Below, piece after piece: positions 35,299-45,290 of a stretch of DNA of 64,000 nt. Every line of letters begins with the position of its first letter. Position 1 is the first letter of the stretch. This DNA comes from Pseudomonas spelaei (GTDB taxonomy: Bacteria > Pseudomonadota > Gammaproteobacteria > Pseudomonadales > Pseudomonadaceae), in NCBI RefSeq assembly GCF_009724245.1, contig NZ_WNNK01000009.1:1-64000 (forward strand), given 5' to 3'. The position numbers and the translations under genes are program-made. The notes beneath the pieces were generated by a model. It ran no database searches and had not been told where the DNA came from. It was given only the letters and a program-made list of their open reading frames with translations.

Positions 35299-38200
35299 AG
35301 GGCAGTCGCTCACCGTCTGCCTGGTGTGTCGACCACCCGGTCGCCACGCTGCTGTTGACCTTCGCCCTGGTGCTGCTGGGGCTGATTGCCTTCCCGCGCT
35401 TGCCCATCGCCCCGTTGCCGGAAGCGGAATTCCCGACCATCCAGGTCACCGCGCAACTGCCCGGTGCCAGCCCCGACACCATGGCTTCGTCGGTCGCCAC
35501 GCCCCTGGAAGTGCAATTCAGTGCCATCCCCGGCATGACCCAGATGACTTCCAGCAGTGCGCTGGGCTCCAGCCTGTTGACCCTGCAATTCACCCTCAAC
35601 AAGAGCATCGACACCGCCGCCCAAGAAGTGCAGGCAGCGATCAACACCGCCTCTGGCAAGCTGCCCAGCGATATGCCGAGCCTGCCGACCTGGAAAAAGG
35701 TCAACCCTGCGGACAGCCCGGTACTGATCCTCAGCGTCAGTTCCACCAGCATGCCCGGCACCGAATTGAGCGACTATGTGGAAACCCTGTTGGCCCGGCA
35801 GATCAGCCAGATCGACGGCGTCGGCCAGATCAACATCACCGGTCAGCAACGCCCGGCCATTCGCGTGCAAGCCTCGCCGGACAAACTCGCAGCCATCGGC
35901 TTGACCCTGGCGGACATTCGCCTGGCCATCCAGCAATCAAGCTTGAACCTGGCCAAGGGTGCGCTCTACGGGCAGAACAGCGTGTCCACCCTGTCGACCA
36001 ACGACCAGCTGTTTCACCCCGAGGAATACGGCGAGCTGATCGTCTCCTATAAGGATGGCGCGCCCGTACAACTACGGGATGTGGCCCGCGTGGTCAATGG
36101 CTCGGAAAACGCCTACGTCCAGGCCTGGTCCGGCGATACGCCTGGGGTCAACCTGGTGATTTCCCGCCAGCCCGGCGCCAATATCGTCGAGACCGTGGAC
36201 CGTATCCAGGCCGAGCTACCGCGCCTGGAGGCCATGCTGCCAGCCTCGGTGGATGTCAGCGTGCTGTCTGACCGGACCAAGACCATTCGCGCCTCCCTGC
36301 ATGAAGTGGAAATCACCCTGTTGATCGCCGTGTTGCTGGTGGTAGCCGTGATGGCGCTGTTCCTGCGCCAATGGTCGGCGACGATGATTGTGTCCAGCGT
36401 GCTCGGGGTGTCGCTGATCGCCAGCTTTGCCTTGATGTACGTGATGGGCTTCAGCCTGAACAACCTGACCCTGGTGGCCATCGTGATCGCCGTGGGCTTT
36501 GTGGTGGACGATGCCATCGTGGTGGTGGAGAACATCCACCGCCATCTGGAGGCCGGCGAAAGCATGCGCGACGCGGCGATCAAGGGCGCCGGCGAGATTG
36601 GCTTTACCGTGGTGTCCATCAGCTTCTCGCTGGTGGCAGCATTTATTCCGCTGTTGTTCATGGGCGGTGTGGTAGGACGGCTGTTCAAAGAGTTCGCCCT
36701 GACCGCCACCTCGACCATTCTGATTTCAGTGGTAGTGTCCCTGACCCTGGCGCCCACACTGGCCGCACTGTTCATGCGTGCGCCGACCCATCATCCCCAT
36801 GACAAACCCGGTTTCAGCGAACGCTTGCTGGCTGGCTACGCCAGAAACCTGCGCCGGGCCCTGGCTCATCCGCGATTGATGCTGAGTGTCTTCATCGTGA
36901 CCCTGGGGCTGGCGATCGCCGGTTACGTGTTTATTCCCAAGGGGTTCTTCCCGGTACAAGACACCGGTTTTGTCCTCGGTACCAGCGAGGCGGCGGCTGA
37001 CGTGTCCTATCCGGACATGATCGCCAAACACCAGGCGCTCGCCGAGATCATCAAGGCCGACCCGGCGGTGGAGGCGTTCTCGCATTCCGTCGGCGTGACC
37101 GGCAGCAACCAGACCATCGCCAACGGCCGATTCTGGATTGCCTTGAAAGATCGTGGTGACCGCGATGTGTCCGCGAGCCAGTTTATCGACCGCCTGCGGC
37201 CGAAGCTGGCCAAAGTGCCGGGGATCGTTCTCTACCTGCGGGCCGGCCAGGACATCAACCTCAGTTCCGGCCCCAGCCGCAGCCAGTATCAGTATGTACT
37301 CAAGAGCAACGACGGCCCGACGCTGAACACCTGGACCCAGCGCCTGACGGAAAAACTGCGGGCCAACCCGGCGTTCCGTGACCTGTCCAACGACCTGCAA
37401 CTGGGGGGCAGCATCACCCATATCAGCATCGACCGACAGGCCGCCGCCCGCTTTGGCCTGACCGCCACCGATGTCGACCAGGCGCTCTACGACGCCTTCG
37501 GCCAGCGCCAGGTCAACGAGTTCCAGACCGAGATCAACCAGTACCAGGTGGTGCTGGAACTCGATACCCAACAGCGCGGCAAGGCCGAAAGTCTCAATTA
37601 CTTCTACCTGCGCTCACCACTGAGTGGCGAGATGGTGCCGCTGTCGGCGGTGGCCAAGGTCGATCCGCCCACCGTCGGGCCGTTGTCCATCAGCCATGAC
37701 GGGATGTTCCCGGCGGCCAACCTGTCGTTCAACCTGGCGCCGGGCGTAGCGCTGGGTGATGCGGTGATCATGCTCAACCAGGCGAAGAACGAGATCGGCA
37801 TGCCGGCCTCCATCATCGGCAACTTCCAGGGTGCGGCCCAGGCATTCCAGAGTTCGCTGGCCAGCCAGCCATGGCTGATTCTCGCGGCGCTGGTGGCGGT
37901 CTACATTATTCTGGGTGTGTTGTATGAGAGCTTTGTACATCCGTTGACCATCATTTCCACCCTGCCCTCGGCGGGACTGGGGGCGTTGATCATGCTGTGG
38001 CTATTGGGCCAGGACTTTTCGATCATGGCGTTGATCGGCCTGGTGCTGCTGATCGGTATCGTCAAGAAGAACGGCATCCTGATGATCGACTTCGCCCTGG
38101 AGGCCCAGCGCGTTCGCGGATTACCGCCCCATGAGGCGATTTATGAAGCCTGCGTCACACGGTTCCGGCCGATTATCATGACCACCCTCGCCGCCTTGCT

Positions 38201-38390
38201 CGGTGCCGTGCCGCTGATGTTGGGCGCCGGCCCCGGTGCGGAACTGCGCCAGCCGCTGGGGATCGCGGTGGTCGGCGGGTTGCTGGTGAGCCAGGCGCTG
38301 ACGCTGTTCACCACACCGGTCATATACTTGTACCTTGAGAAACTTTTCCATAGACCCAAACCGGCCCTTGGGCTGGCGACCACACACTGA
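35295..38390 (+). CDS. RND efflux pump, MdtB/MdtC (MuxBC) type
   Basis: A 1031-residue inner-membrane RND transporter with 12 expected membrane helices and two large periplasmic loops (after helices 1 and 7). The proton-relay Asp pair is seen in AVGFVVDDAIVVVENIH in helix 4. The N-terminus and loops look like the HAE-1 hydrophobe/drug branch, near MdtB/MdtC and MuxB/MuxC, not the metal-exporting CusA branch. Only one pump gene is here, whereas MdtBC and MuxBC use two. No outer-membrane channel is in the operon, so an OprM/TolC-type partner is needed from elsewhere. Confidence 0.94.
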   Translation: MKGSRSPSAWCVDHPVATLLLTFALVLLGLIAFPRLPIAPLPEAEFPTIQVTAQLPGASPDTMASSVATPLEVQFSAIPGMTQMTSSSALGSSLLTLQFTLNKSIDTAAQEVQAAINTASGKLPSDMPSLPTWKKVNPADSPVLILSVSSTSMPGTELSDYVETLLARQISQIDGVGQINITGQQRPAIRVQASPDKLAAIGLTLADIRLAIQQSSLNLAKGALYGQNSVSTLSTNDQLFHPEEYGELIVSYKDGAPVQLRDVARVVNGSENAYVQAWSGDTPGVNLVISRQPGANIVETVDRIQAELPRLEAMLPASVDVSVLSDRTKTIRASLHEVEITLLIAVLLVVAVMALFLRQWSATMIVSSVLGVSLIASFALMYVMGFSLNNLTLVAIVIAVGFVVDDAIVVVENIHRHLEAGESMRDAAIKGAGEIGFTVVSISFSLVAAFIPLLFMGGVVGRLFKEFALTATSTILISVVVSLTLAPTLAALFMRAPTHHPHDKPGFSERLLAGYARNLRRALAHPRLMLSVFIVTLGLAIAGYVFIPKGFFPVQDTGFVLGTSEAAADVSYPDMIAKHQALAEIIKADPAVEAFSHSVGVTGSNQTIANGRFWIALKDRGDRDVSASQFIDRLRPKLAKVPGIVLYLRAGQDINLSSGPSRSQYQYVLKSNDGPTLNTWTQRLTEKLRANPAFRDLSNDLQLGGSITHISIDRQAAARFGLTATDVDQALYDAFGQRQVNEFQTEINQYQVVLELDTQQRGKAESLNYFYLRSPLSGEMVPLSAVAKVDPPTVGPLSISHDGMFPAANLSFNLAPGVALGDAVIMLNQAKNEIGMPASIIGNFQGAAQAFQSSLASQPWLILAALVAVYIILGVLYESFVHPLTIISTLPSAGLGALIMLWLLGQDFSIMALIGLVLLIGIVKKNGILMIDFALEAQRVRGLPPHEAIYEACVTRFRPIIMTTLAALLGAVPLMLGAGPGAELRQPLGIAVVGGLLVSQALTLFTTPVIYLYLEKLFHRPKPALGLATTH

Positions 38391-38399
38391 GGCGGGGTC

Positions 38400-39077
38400 A
38401 TGCGCGTTCTGATTATTGAAGACGAAGAAAAAACGGCCGACTACCTGCACCGCGGCCTGACGGAGCAAGGCTACACCGTCGACGTGGCGCGCGAAGGCGT
38501 TGAGGGTTTACACCTGGCCCTCGAAAACGATTACGCGGTCATCGTGTTGGATGTGATGCTTCCCGGGCTGGACGGCTTTGGCGTGCTGCGGGCGCTGCGA
38601 GCCCGCAAACAGACGCCGGTGATCATGCTCACCGCACGGGAGCGGGTGGAAGACCGCATTCGCGGCCTGCGTGAAGGCGCCGATGATTACCTGGGCAAAC
38701 CCTTTTCGTTCCTCGAACTGGTGGCGCGCCTGCAGGCCCTGACCCGGCGCAGCGGCGGCCACGAGCCGGTGCAAGTGACCGTCGCCGACCTGTGGATCGA
38801 TTTGATCAGCCGCAAGGCCAGTCGCAACGGCGTGCGCCTGGACCTGACCGCCAAGGAGTTCTCGTTGCTCAGCGTATTGGCCCGGCGCCAGGGCGAGATT
38901 CTGTCCAAGACCTCTATTGCGGAAATGGTCTGGGACATCAATTTCGACAGCGACGCCAATGTCGTGGAAGTGGCGATCAAACGCCTGCGGGCCAAGCTGG
39001 ATGGGCCGTTCGAACAGAAACTGCTGCACACCATTCGCGGCATGGGTTATGTGCTGGAGAATCGCAGTGTCGGCTAA
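38400..39077 (+). CDS. OmpR-family response regulator (CusR-like)
   Basis: A 225-residue protein: a receiver domain (acidic pair Glu7/Asp8, phospho-acceptor Asp51 in VLDVMLPGLDG, Lys near 101) and a C-terminal winged-helix DNA-binding domain ending VIHTIRGMGYVLE-like. It belongs by appearance to the group usually called heavy-metal response regulators. It begins 10 bases after the RND pump and overlaps the kinase gene, so it probably senses a pump substrate and controls this operon. Confidence 0.94.
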   Translation: MRVLIIEDEEKTADYLHRGLTEQGYTVDVAREGVEGLHLALENDYAVIVLDVMLPGLDGFGVLRALRARKQTPVIMLTARERVEDRIRGLREGADDYLGKPFSFLELVARLQALTRRSGGHEPVQVTVADLWIDLISRKASRNGVRLDLTAKEFSLLSVLARRQGEILSKTSIAEMVWDINFDSDANVVEVAIKRLRAKLDGPFEQKLLHTIRGMGYVLENRSVG

Positions 39078-40431
39078 TTCCATTGCACTGCGCCTGAGCG
39101 GCATGTTCACTCTGGTGGCGATGCTGATCTTCCTGTTGATCGGCGGTGCGTTGTACCAACAGGTGGACCGTGGCCTGGGCTTGTTGCCGGGCGCCGAGCT
39201 GGATGCGCGCTATAGCGTGCTGGAGTCTTCGGTAACGCGTTTTGGTACGCCGGATCATTGGGCAAAGATCACCAACAAACTCAAATTACTGGGAGAAGAA
39301 GACAAGCGCATCCGTTTCTGGGTGGTGAGCAGTGACCCCACCTACGAATATGGCAATCCCGATGCACAGATTCGCGCCTTTGCCGAAGGGCCCGTCGGCA
39401 AGCGCGACTTACACCTGCCCGGCCACGACTATCCGTTCAAAGTGCTGGTGAGCCAGTTCCCGGCCCAGGATCAGCGCCCGCCACTGCGCTTCATGATTGC
39501 CATCGATACCGAAAACTTCCGCACCACCCAGCATCATCTGCTGGTGGCACTGATCAGTCTCGCGCTGGTGGGTGTGGTGCTGGCATCCTTGCTGGGTTTC
39601 TGGGTGGCGCGCATTGGCCTCAAGCCACTGATCACGCTGTCGGATGAAGCACAGAAACTCGCGCCACCGAAACTCTCCGGGCGCCTGCACCTGTCGCCGT
39701 TGCCGCCGGAACTCAAGCAGTTCGTCAACTCCTTCAACTCCACCCTGGACCGAGTGGAACAGGCCTACTCCCGTCTGGAATCATTCAACGCCGACGTTGC
39801 CCATGAACTGCGCTCGCCCCTGACCAACCTGATTGGCCAGACTCAAGTCGCCCTGACCCGCGGCCGTTCGGCAGAGCACTACTTCGAGGTGCTGCAATCG
39901 AATCTGGAAGAGTTGGAGCGGCTGCGCTCGATCATCAATGACATGCTGTTCCTGGCCAGCGCCGACCAGGGCAGCAAGGCCACCAAGCTGATTGAATGCT
40001 CGCTGGCCGATGAAGTGGCCACGACCCTCGATTACCTGGACTTCATCCTCGAAGACGCTCAGGTACAAGTAAACGTCATTGGCGATGCCCAAGTGCAGAT
40101 CGAAAAAGCCCATTTGCGCCGGGCGCTGATCAATTTGCTGAGCAATGCCGTGCAACACACAGCGCCGGGGCAAATCATCAAAGTGAAGATCGAAGTGCTG
40201 GAGCATCACGTGGCAATTGGTGTGACAAACCCTGGTGAGGTGATTGCCGGCGAGCACTTGCCTCGGTTGTTTGAACGCTTCTATCGGGTAGACGCGTCCC
40301 GCAGCAACAGCGGCGCCAACCACGGGCTGGGGTTGGCGATCGTCAAGGCGATTGCGTTGATGCACGGCGGCGATGTGTTTGTACGCAGTGAGGCCGGTGG
40401 CAATACGTTCGGCATTACCCTGCCGATGTAG
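39067..40431 (+). CDS. Sensor histidine kinase (CusS-like)
   Basis: Starting at GTG 39067, which overlaps the response regulator's end by 11 bases, the product has 454 residues: membrane helix about 11-31, periplasmic sensor about 32-155, membrane helix about 157-180, HAMP, then His246 in ADVAHELRSPL, N-box LINLLSNAVQH and G-box GLGLAIVKA. Complete kinase. Grouped by appearance with heavy-metal sensor kinases, but the adjacent pump is of the drug type, so the signal is open. Confidence 0.92.
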   Translation: MSANSIALRLSGMFTLVAMLIFLLIGGALYQQVDRGLGLLPGAELDARYSVLESSVTRFGTPDHWAKITNKLKLLGEEDKRIRFWVVSSDPTYEYGNPDAQIRAFAEGPVGKRDLHLPGHDYPFKVLVSQFPAQDQRPPLRFMIAIDTENFRTTQHHLLVALISLALVGVVLASLLGFWVARIGLKPLITLSDEAQKLAPPKLSGRLHLSPLPPELKQFVNSFNSTLDRVEQAYSRLESFNADVAHELRSPLTNLIGQTQVALTRGRSAEHYFEVLQSNLEELERLRSIINDMLFLASADQGSKATKLIECSLADEVATTLDYLDFILEDAQVQVNVIGDAQVQIEKAHLRRALINLLSNAVQHTAPGQIIKVKIEVLEHHVAIGVTNPGEVIAGEHLPRLFERFYRVDASRSNSGANHGLGLAIVKAIALMHGGDVFVRSEAGGNTFGITLPM

Positions 40432-40464
40432 GAATACAACTCTTAAACCACAAAAAACCCAAAC

Positions 40465-40553
40465 TGTGGGAGCGGGCTTGCCCGCGATGACAATGTGTCA
40501 GTTGATACATCTGTAACTGATAAACCGCCATCGCGGGCAAGCCCGCTCCCACA
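40465..40553. repeat. REP pair after the kinase gene
   Basis: TGTGGGAGCGGGCTTGCCCG and CGGGCAAGCCCGCTCCCACA as inverted arms over 89 bases, in the usual orientation. It lies 30 bases past the kinase stop and may help end or stabilise the RND operon mRNA. Confidence 0.92.
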
Positions 40554-40620
40554 TTTGAGCCCTACAGCTGACTTACTGTTGCGATTTGGGCAATAGTCAT
40601 TATCTTGTTACACTCTGTAT

Positions 40621-40766
40621 CGCACCGCTAACCTGCGCTAATTTGTCGCAGTGTTGAGCGTGACGGCGAAGACAGCTGACCCGCTCCCCCTATTTCCCTC
40701 GACTTATTTCCAGGGCTCTACACTGGGAATCTGTCTTAAAGCCGCTGACTTCAGCGGCTTTTTTTT
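40621..40766 (+). ncRNA. Candidate small RNA or attenuated leader upstream of the porin
   Basis: A sigma-70-like promoter (TTGGGC at 40586-40591, 17-base spacer, TACACT at 40609-40614) is followed by about 145 bases that end in a textbook intrinsic terminator. AAGCCGCTGA at 40739-40748 pairs with TCAGCGGCTT at 40751-40760, and the run of T continues to 40766. The transcript has a C-rich stretch (CCGCTCCCCCTATTTCCCTC, 40681-40700) that could pair with G-rich ribosome sites. A reading frame from TTG or GTG through this region gives no recognisable protein. It may be an sRNA, or a leader whose terminator gates the porin 70 bases downstream. Confidence 0.55.
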
Positions 40767-40835
40767 GACCCAAAAAAGGCCAGGCAAACCTAACGACACT
40801 GGCCAGTTTCGATCCCTCCAAAGGAGCTCCACCCG

Positions 40836-42158
40836 GTGAAAACCTCGCTGACATTCACCCCGTTATTCCTCGCGATTACTGCAACTATCATCCCTCTTGC
40901 CCAAGCGGCAGACCCCGCGCCCACCGACGGCTTCGTCGAAGGCTCAAGCTTCAAGATCAACACCCGCAACTACTACATGAACCGCGATCGCCGCAACATC
41001 CACACTGATGACAGCAAGGAATGGGGCCAGGGCTTCCTCGGGATTTTTGAATCCGGCTACACCGAGGGCCCTGTCGGTTTCGGCCTCGACGCCCACGCCA
41101 TGCTCGGCCTTAAACTTGACGGCGGTGGCGGCACCGACGGTTCCAGCATCCTGCCCGTAGGCTCCGGCAACGGCAAAGCGCCGGGTTCTTTTTCCACCGC
41201 AGGCGGCACTCTGAAAATGCGCGCCTTCGACACCGAGTTCAAAGCCGGCGACCTGTTTCTCAACAACCCGGTCATCGCGGGTGGCATGACCCGCATGCTG
41301 CCCCAGACCTTTCGTGGTGTAAGCCTGACCAACCACAGCGTTGACGGCTGGATGCTAGAAGGTGGCCAGGCCAGTTTCACCAAGCTGTACAACCAGAGCG
41401 GTCACCGCCGCATCGGCACCAGCTACGGCACCCTGCCCAATTCAGAGAACAGCCAACACTTGAACTGGGCCGGCGTGGCCTGGAGCGGCGTCCCGGGGTT
41501 GACCAGCAGCCTGTACGCGTCCGAACTCAAGGACATCTGGAACCAGTACTACTACGACCTGGACTACACCTACGCGGTCAACGATCTGATCAGCCTCAAT
41601 CCGGGCCTGCACTTCTACCATACCCAAGACACCGGCAACGCCCTGCTGGGTAACATCGACAACAACACCTACAGCCTGCATTTCACTGTTGGCATCGGCA
41701 ATCACAGCGTCACCGCCGCCTACCAGCGGGTGAACGGCAACACACCGTTTGACTACATCACCCAGGGCGACAGCATCTACCTGGATAACTCTCAGCAATA
41801 CTCGGACTTCAACGGCCCGAACGAGCGCTCGTGGAAGCTCAAGTATGCCTACGACTTCGTCGGCCTCGGCCTGCCGGGACTGACCTCGGCCGTGTCCTAT
41901 ATCAGCGGCAAGACCGACCTGACCAGCGTCGATCCCGACAGCCGTGGCTACTCGTCCTGGTACAGCGCCGATGGCAAGAATGCCAAGCACTGGGAGCGGG
42001 ATATCGATTTGAAATACGTGGTCCAGGGTGGGCAAGCCAAGAACCTGGCCGTGCGCCTGCAGTGGGCAACCAACCGGGGTGGGAATGGTTACTCGGCGGT
42101 GGATCGCGACGTGGATGAATACCGGGTGATTGTGGATTACCCCATTGATGTGTTTTGA
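40836..42158 (+). CDS. OprD-family outer-membrane porin
   Basis: A 440-residue precursor with a signal peptide ending near AQA. The mature start ([20 protein letters not shown]) is the OprD-family signature. It is an 18-stranded barrel for uptake of small acids or amino acids, ending in [10 protein letters not shown] with terminal Phe. The start is GTG 40836, with AAGGAG at 40821-40826. The substrate subgroup cannot be set here. A terminator-like hairpin 70 bases upstream may control it. Confidence 0.95.
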   Translation: MKTSLTFTPLFLAITATIIPLAQAADPAPTDGFVEGSSFKINTRNYYMNRDRRNIHTDDSKEWGQGFLGIFESGYTEGPVGFGLDAHAMLGLKLDGGGGTDGSSILPVGSGNGKAPGSFSTAGGTLKMRAFDTEFKAGDLFLNNPVIAGGMTRMLPQTFRGVSLTNHSVDGWMLEGGQASFTKLYNQSGHRRIGTSYGTLPNSENSQHLNWAGVAWSGVPGLTSSLYASELKDIWNQYYYDLDYTYAVNDLISLNPGLHFYHTQDTGNALLGNIDNNTYSLHFTVGIGNHSVTAAYQRVNGNTPFDYITQGDSIYLDNSQQYSDFNGPNERSWKLKYAYDFVGLGLPGLTSAVSYISGKTDLTSVDPDSRGYSSWYSADGKNAKHWERDIDLKYVVQGGQAKNLAVRLQWATNRGGNGYSAVDRDVDEYRVIVDYPIDVF

Positions 42159-42242
42159 GCCTGATCTTTCTTTTACAGGTAAGCACTTAATTCACACGGC
42201 ATCGAACTAAACTGCCAGCATCCCCACGCTGAAGTCAGTCCG

Positions 42243-43736
42243 ATGAGCCCACGCTCCGCTTTTATCCGCCCTGCACGCCCAGAGTTTTTGCTGATTCTGG
42301 GCAGTGGCCTCACCGTCATCCTCATCGTTGGTATCGTCACCGTGTTGCTGACCCGTGAACACGCCAGCGCTCTGCTGGCTGCCAAGCGCTCGACCACCAA
42401 TATCACCCAACTGATCAACGCCGATGTGCTGCGTAACGTCGAACTGTATGACTTGGCCCTGCACGGCCTGACCGCTGCGGCGACTCGCAAGGACTTGCCG
42501 CAGGTGCCGGCGGACATTCGGCATCTGGTGCAGTTCGATCAAGCAACCGCAGCGCCTTACAAGGGTGAAGTCCTGCTGCTGGACAAGACAGGCGCGGTCA
42601 CTGCTGATTCATCGACGCTGGCGCCAATACCCCGCAACTTTGCCAACCGCGACTTTTTCCAGGTGCACCAACAGAACACCGATGCCGGGCTGTTCATCAG
42701 CCGTCCCTTCAAGGTCCGCTGCGACTGCGATCAGGTATGGCGCATCGCGTTCAGTCGAAGGGTGAGCGGGCCTGATGCCGAGTTCGCAGGGGTCGCGGTA
42801 GCGACTATGCGCCTGGCGTATTTCGACCAGTTGTTCAACAGTCTCACGATCGGTAGTGGCAGCATCAACCTGCTTAACAGCAACGGCATTCTGCTGGCCC
42901 AGCAGCCCTTGCTCGAACGGGACATGATCGACAAGGATCTGAGCACGCGGCCGAACTTTAAAAGAATGCTACGCGAAGGCAACGGTAGTTTCAGAGGCGT
43001 CTCCAGCGTCGACGGCATGCCTCGTCTGTATACGTTCACCAACGTCGGCACGCTGCCCCTGATCGTCGTCGTGGCGCTGTCCAGTGACAACGTGTTCGCT
43101 GCCTGGAAACGTGCAGCCCTGCTGATCAGCGGCGCCACCGGCGTGCTGTGCATCGGCCTGCTGTGGCTGACCTGGCTGCTGCGCCTGGAGTTGCGCCGAC
43201 GCTACCGAGCCGAAGCAGTGTTGTCGGAGCTTGCCGCCACAGATGCCCTGACCAGCCTTGCCAACCGCCGCACCCTGGATCAACGCTTGCACCTGGAGTG
43301 GGACCGCACCCAACGTTCAGGTGAGCCGCTGGCCTTGCTGATGATCGATGTCGATCACTTCAAGGACTTCAACGACCGTCATGGTCATCAGTCTGGTGAT
43401 GAAGCCTTGCGTAGCGTGGCACACGTTATCGACAGCAATATCCGCCGCCCTGCCGACCTGGCGGCACGCTACGGTGGGGAAGAGTTTGCGGTGGTGTTGC
43501 CCCAGACCGACGGCAACGGCGCCGGACTGATTGCCGAGCATATCCGCAGCGCTGTCGAGCACTTGCCACCTGTGGTCGGGGACACGACACCCATCACGGT
43601 GAGCATCGGGATCGCCACTTGGGATAAAAACAACCGTGGATCCCTGGAAGAACTGCTGCTCAACGCCGACCGGGCGCTGTATGAGGCCAAGCGCAGCGGG
43701 CGAAACCGTATCGTCGACGCCAAAGGCGTGCAATAA
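42243..43736 (+). CDS. Membrane diguanylate cyclase 1 (periplasmic sensor + GGDEF)
   Basis: A 497-residue protein: membrane helix about 17-36, extracytoplasmic PDC/Cache-like sensor about 40-290, membrane helix about 292-312, GGDEF domain about 325-490. The active site is GGEEF (411-415), and an inhibitory I-site RPAD (402-405) lies five residues before it, so an active, feedback-controlled c-di-GMP synthase is expected. The sensor has Cys160 and Cys162 in a C-x-C. The next gene is a close paralogue in tandem. Confidence 0.94.
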   Translation: MSPRSAFIRPARPEFLLILGSGLTVILIVGIVTVLLTREHASALLAAKRSTTNITQLINADVLRNVELYDLALHGLTAAATRKDLPQVPADIRHLVQFDQATAAPYKGEVLLLDKTGAVTADSSTLAPIPRNFANRDFFQVHQQNTDAGLFISRPFKVRCDCDQVWRIAFSRRVSGPDAEFAGVAVATMRLAYFDQLFNSLTIGSGSINLLNSNGILLAQQPLLERDMIDKDLSTRPNFKRMLREGNGSFRGVSSVDGMPRLYTFTNVGTLPLIVVVALSSDNVFAAWKRAALLISGATGVLCIGLLWLTWLLRLELRRRYRAEAVLSELAATDALTSLANRRTLDQRLHLEWDRTQRSGEPLALLMIDVDHFKDFNDRHGHQSGDEALRSVAHVIDSNIRRPADLAARYGGEEFAVVLPQTDGNGAGLIAEHIRSAVEHLPPVVGDTTPITVSIGIATWDKNNRGSLEELLLNADRALYEAKRSGRNRIVDAKGVQ

Positions 43737-43787
43737 CTCGGTGTCAGGAACTACGCTAATGGCATCCTCGAAGCAGAAGTACACCCG

Positions 43788-45290
43788 ATGAGCCCAAACC
43801 CCGCTCGCCTGCACCGTCCGACCCGACGCCCGGAGTTCCTGCTGGTCCTGGGCAGTTGCCTCACGGTTCTGTTGATCATGGCGATCGTCACGGTGCTGCT
43901 GATTCGTGAACATGCCAACGCCTATGAGGCGGCCAAACGTACGGCAAACAACATCACCCAACTGATCGACGCCGACGTACTGCGTAACGTCGAACTGTAC
44001 GACTTGTCCCTCAAGGGCCTGATCGCCGCCGCCGAGCGCAGTGACCTGGAGGACGTCTCGGCCAACATCCGCCACCTGATACTGTTCGACCGCGCCACGG
44101 CAGCCCCGTACAAGGGCGATATCCTGCTGCTGGACAAGGCTGGCGATGTGATTGCCGACTCATCACTGCTGACCCCCAAACCCGGCAACTTCGCCGACCG
44201 GGACTATTTCCTGGCCCATCAGCAAAACCCTGACGTCGGGCTCTTCATCAGCCGGCCATTCATGGCCCGCTGCATCTGCGACGACCAATGGCGCATCGCA
44301 TTCAGCCGAAGAGTGAGCGGGCCAGACGGACGGTTCCTCGGGGTAGCAGTCGCCTCCATGCGCCTGTCGTATTTCCAACAGTTGTTCAGAAGCCTGAACA
44401 TCGGCAGTGACAGCACCATCAACCTGCTCAACCAACAAGGCATTCTGCTGGCCCAGCAGCCGTTGCTGGAACGAGACATGATCGACAAGGACCTGAGCCT
44501 GCGCCCGAACGTCTCGCGCATGTTGCGTGAGCGCGACGGTAGCTTCCGAGGAATTTCCAGTGTGGATAACCGGGAGCGCCTCTACAGCTTCTCCACGGTC
44601 GGTGAATTACCACTGATGGTCGCCGTGGCTTTGTCCACCAACGAAATCTTCGCACCCTGGAAGCGCGCCGCCCTGCTGATCAGCGGTGCCACCGGGATCC
44701 TGTGCATCGGCTTGCTGTGGCTGACCTGGATGCTCTGCATGGAACTGCGCCGACGTCATCGTGCCGAGCAAGTGCTGTCAGATCTGGCAGCCACCGATGC
44801 CCTGACCGGCGTCGCCAATCGCCGCACCCTGGACGAGCGCCTGCGCCTGGAATGGGATCGCGCGCAACGCTCAAGCGAACCCCTGACGCTGCTGATGATC
44901 GACGTGGACCATTTCAAGGCGTTCAACGACCGACATGGCCATCAGGGCGGCGATGAGGCCTTGCGCACCGTAGCAAACGTTATCGACAGTAACATCCGCC
45001 GCCCCGCCGACCTGGCGGCGCGCTACGGTGGAGAAGAGTTTGCGGTGGTGCTGCCCCATACCGACAGCAAAGGGGCTTGGGTCATCGCTGAGCACATCCG
45101 CAGCAGCGTCGAGTACCTGCCACGGGTGGCCGGGGACACAATGCCGGTTACGGTGAGCATCGGTCTGAGTACTTGGGACAAGAACAATCGCACGCCCTTG
45201 GAGGAGTTGCTGCTCAGTGCAGACCGGGCGCTGTATGAGGCCAAACACAGTGGGCGTAATCGTATTGTTGACGCTAAATCCCTGGCATAA
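43788..45290 (+). CDS. Membrane diguanylate cyclase 2 (tandem paralogue)
   Basis: A 500-residue protein with the same layout as the preceding cyclase and long identical stretches (for example LLAQQPLLERDMIDKDLS), clearly a tandem duplicate. GGEEF at about 414-418 and the RPAD I-site are intact, and the sensor C-x-C is Cys162/Cys164. The sensor differs from copy 1 at scattered positions (RCICDD against RCDCDQ), so signal range may have diverged. Begins 51 bases after copy 1; its stop runs into the lpxC terminator. Confidence 0.94.
   Translation: MSPNPARLHRPTRRPEFLLVLGSCLTVLLIMAIVTVLLIREHANAYEAAKRTANNITQLIDADVLRNVELYDLSLKGLIAAAERSDLEDVSANIRHLILFDRATAAPYKGDILLLDKAGDVIADSSLLTPKPGNFADRDYFLAHQQNPDVGLFISRPFMARCICDDQWRIAFSRRVSGPDGRFLGVAVASMRLSYFQQLFRSLNIGSDSTINLLNQQGILLAQQPLLERDMIDKDLSLRPNVSRMLRERDGSFRGISSVDNRERLYSFSTVGELPLMVAVALSTNEIFAPWKRAALLISGATGILCIGLLWLTWMLCMELRRRHRAEQVLSDLAATDALTGVANRRTLDERLRLEWDRAQRSSEPLTLLMIDVDHFKAFNDRHGHQGGDEALRTVANVIDSNIRRPADLAARYGGEEFAVVLPHTDSKGAWVIAEHIRSSVEYLPRVAGDTMPVTVSIGLSTWDKNNRTPLEELLLSADRALYEAKHSGRNRIVDAKSLA

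Noticed and set aside
40651..40839. 62-residue frame upstream of the porin
   Set aside because: It reads through an intrinsic terminator hairpin and has no ribosome site; better explained as part of the candidate RNA and leader.
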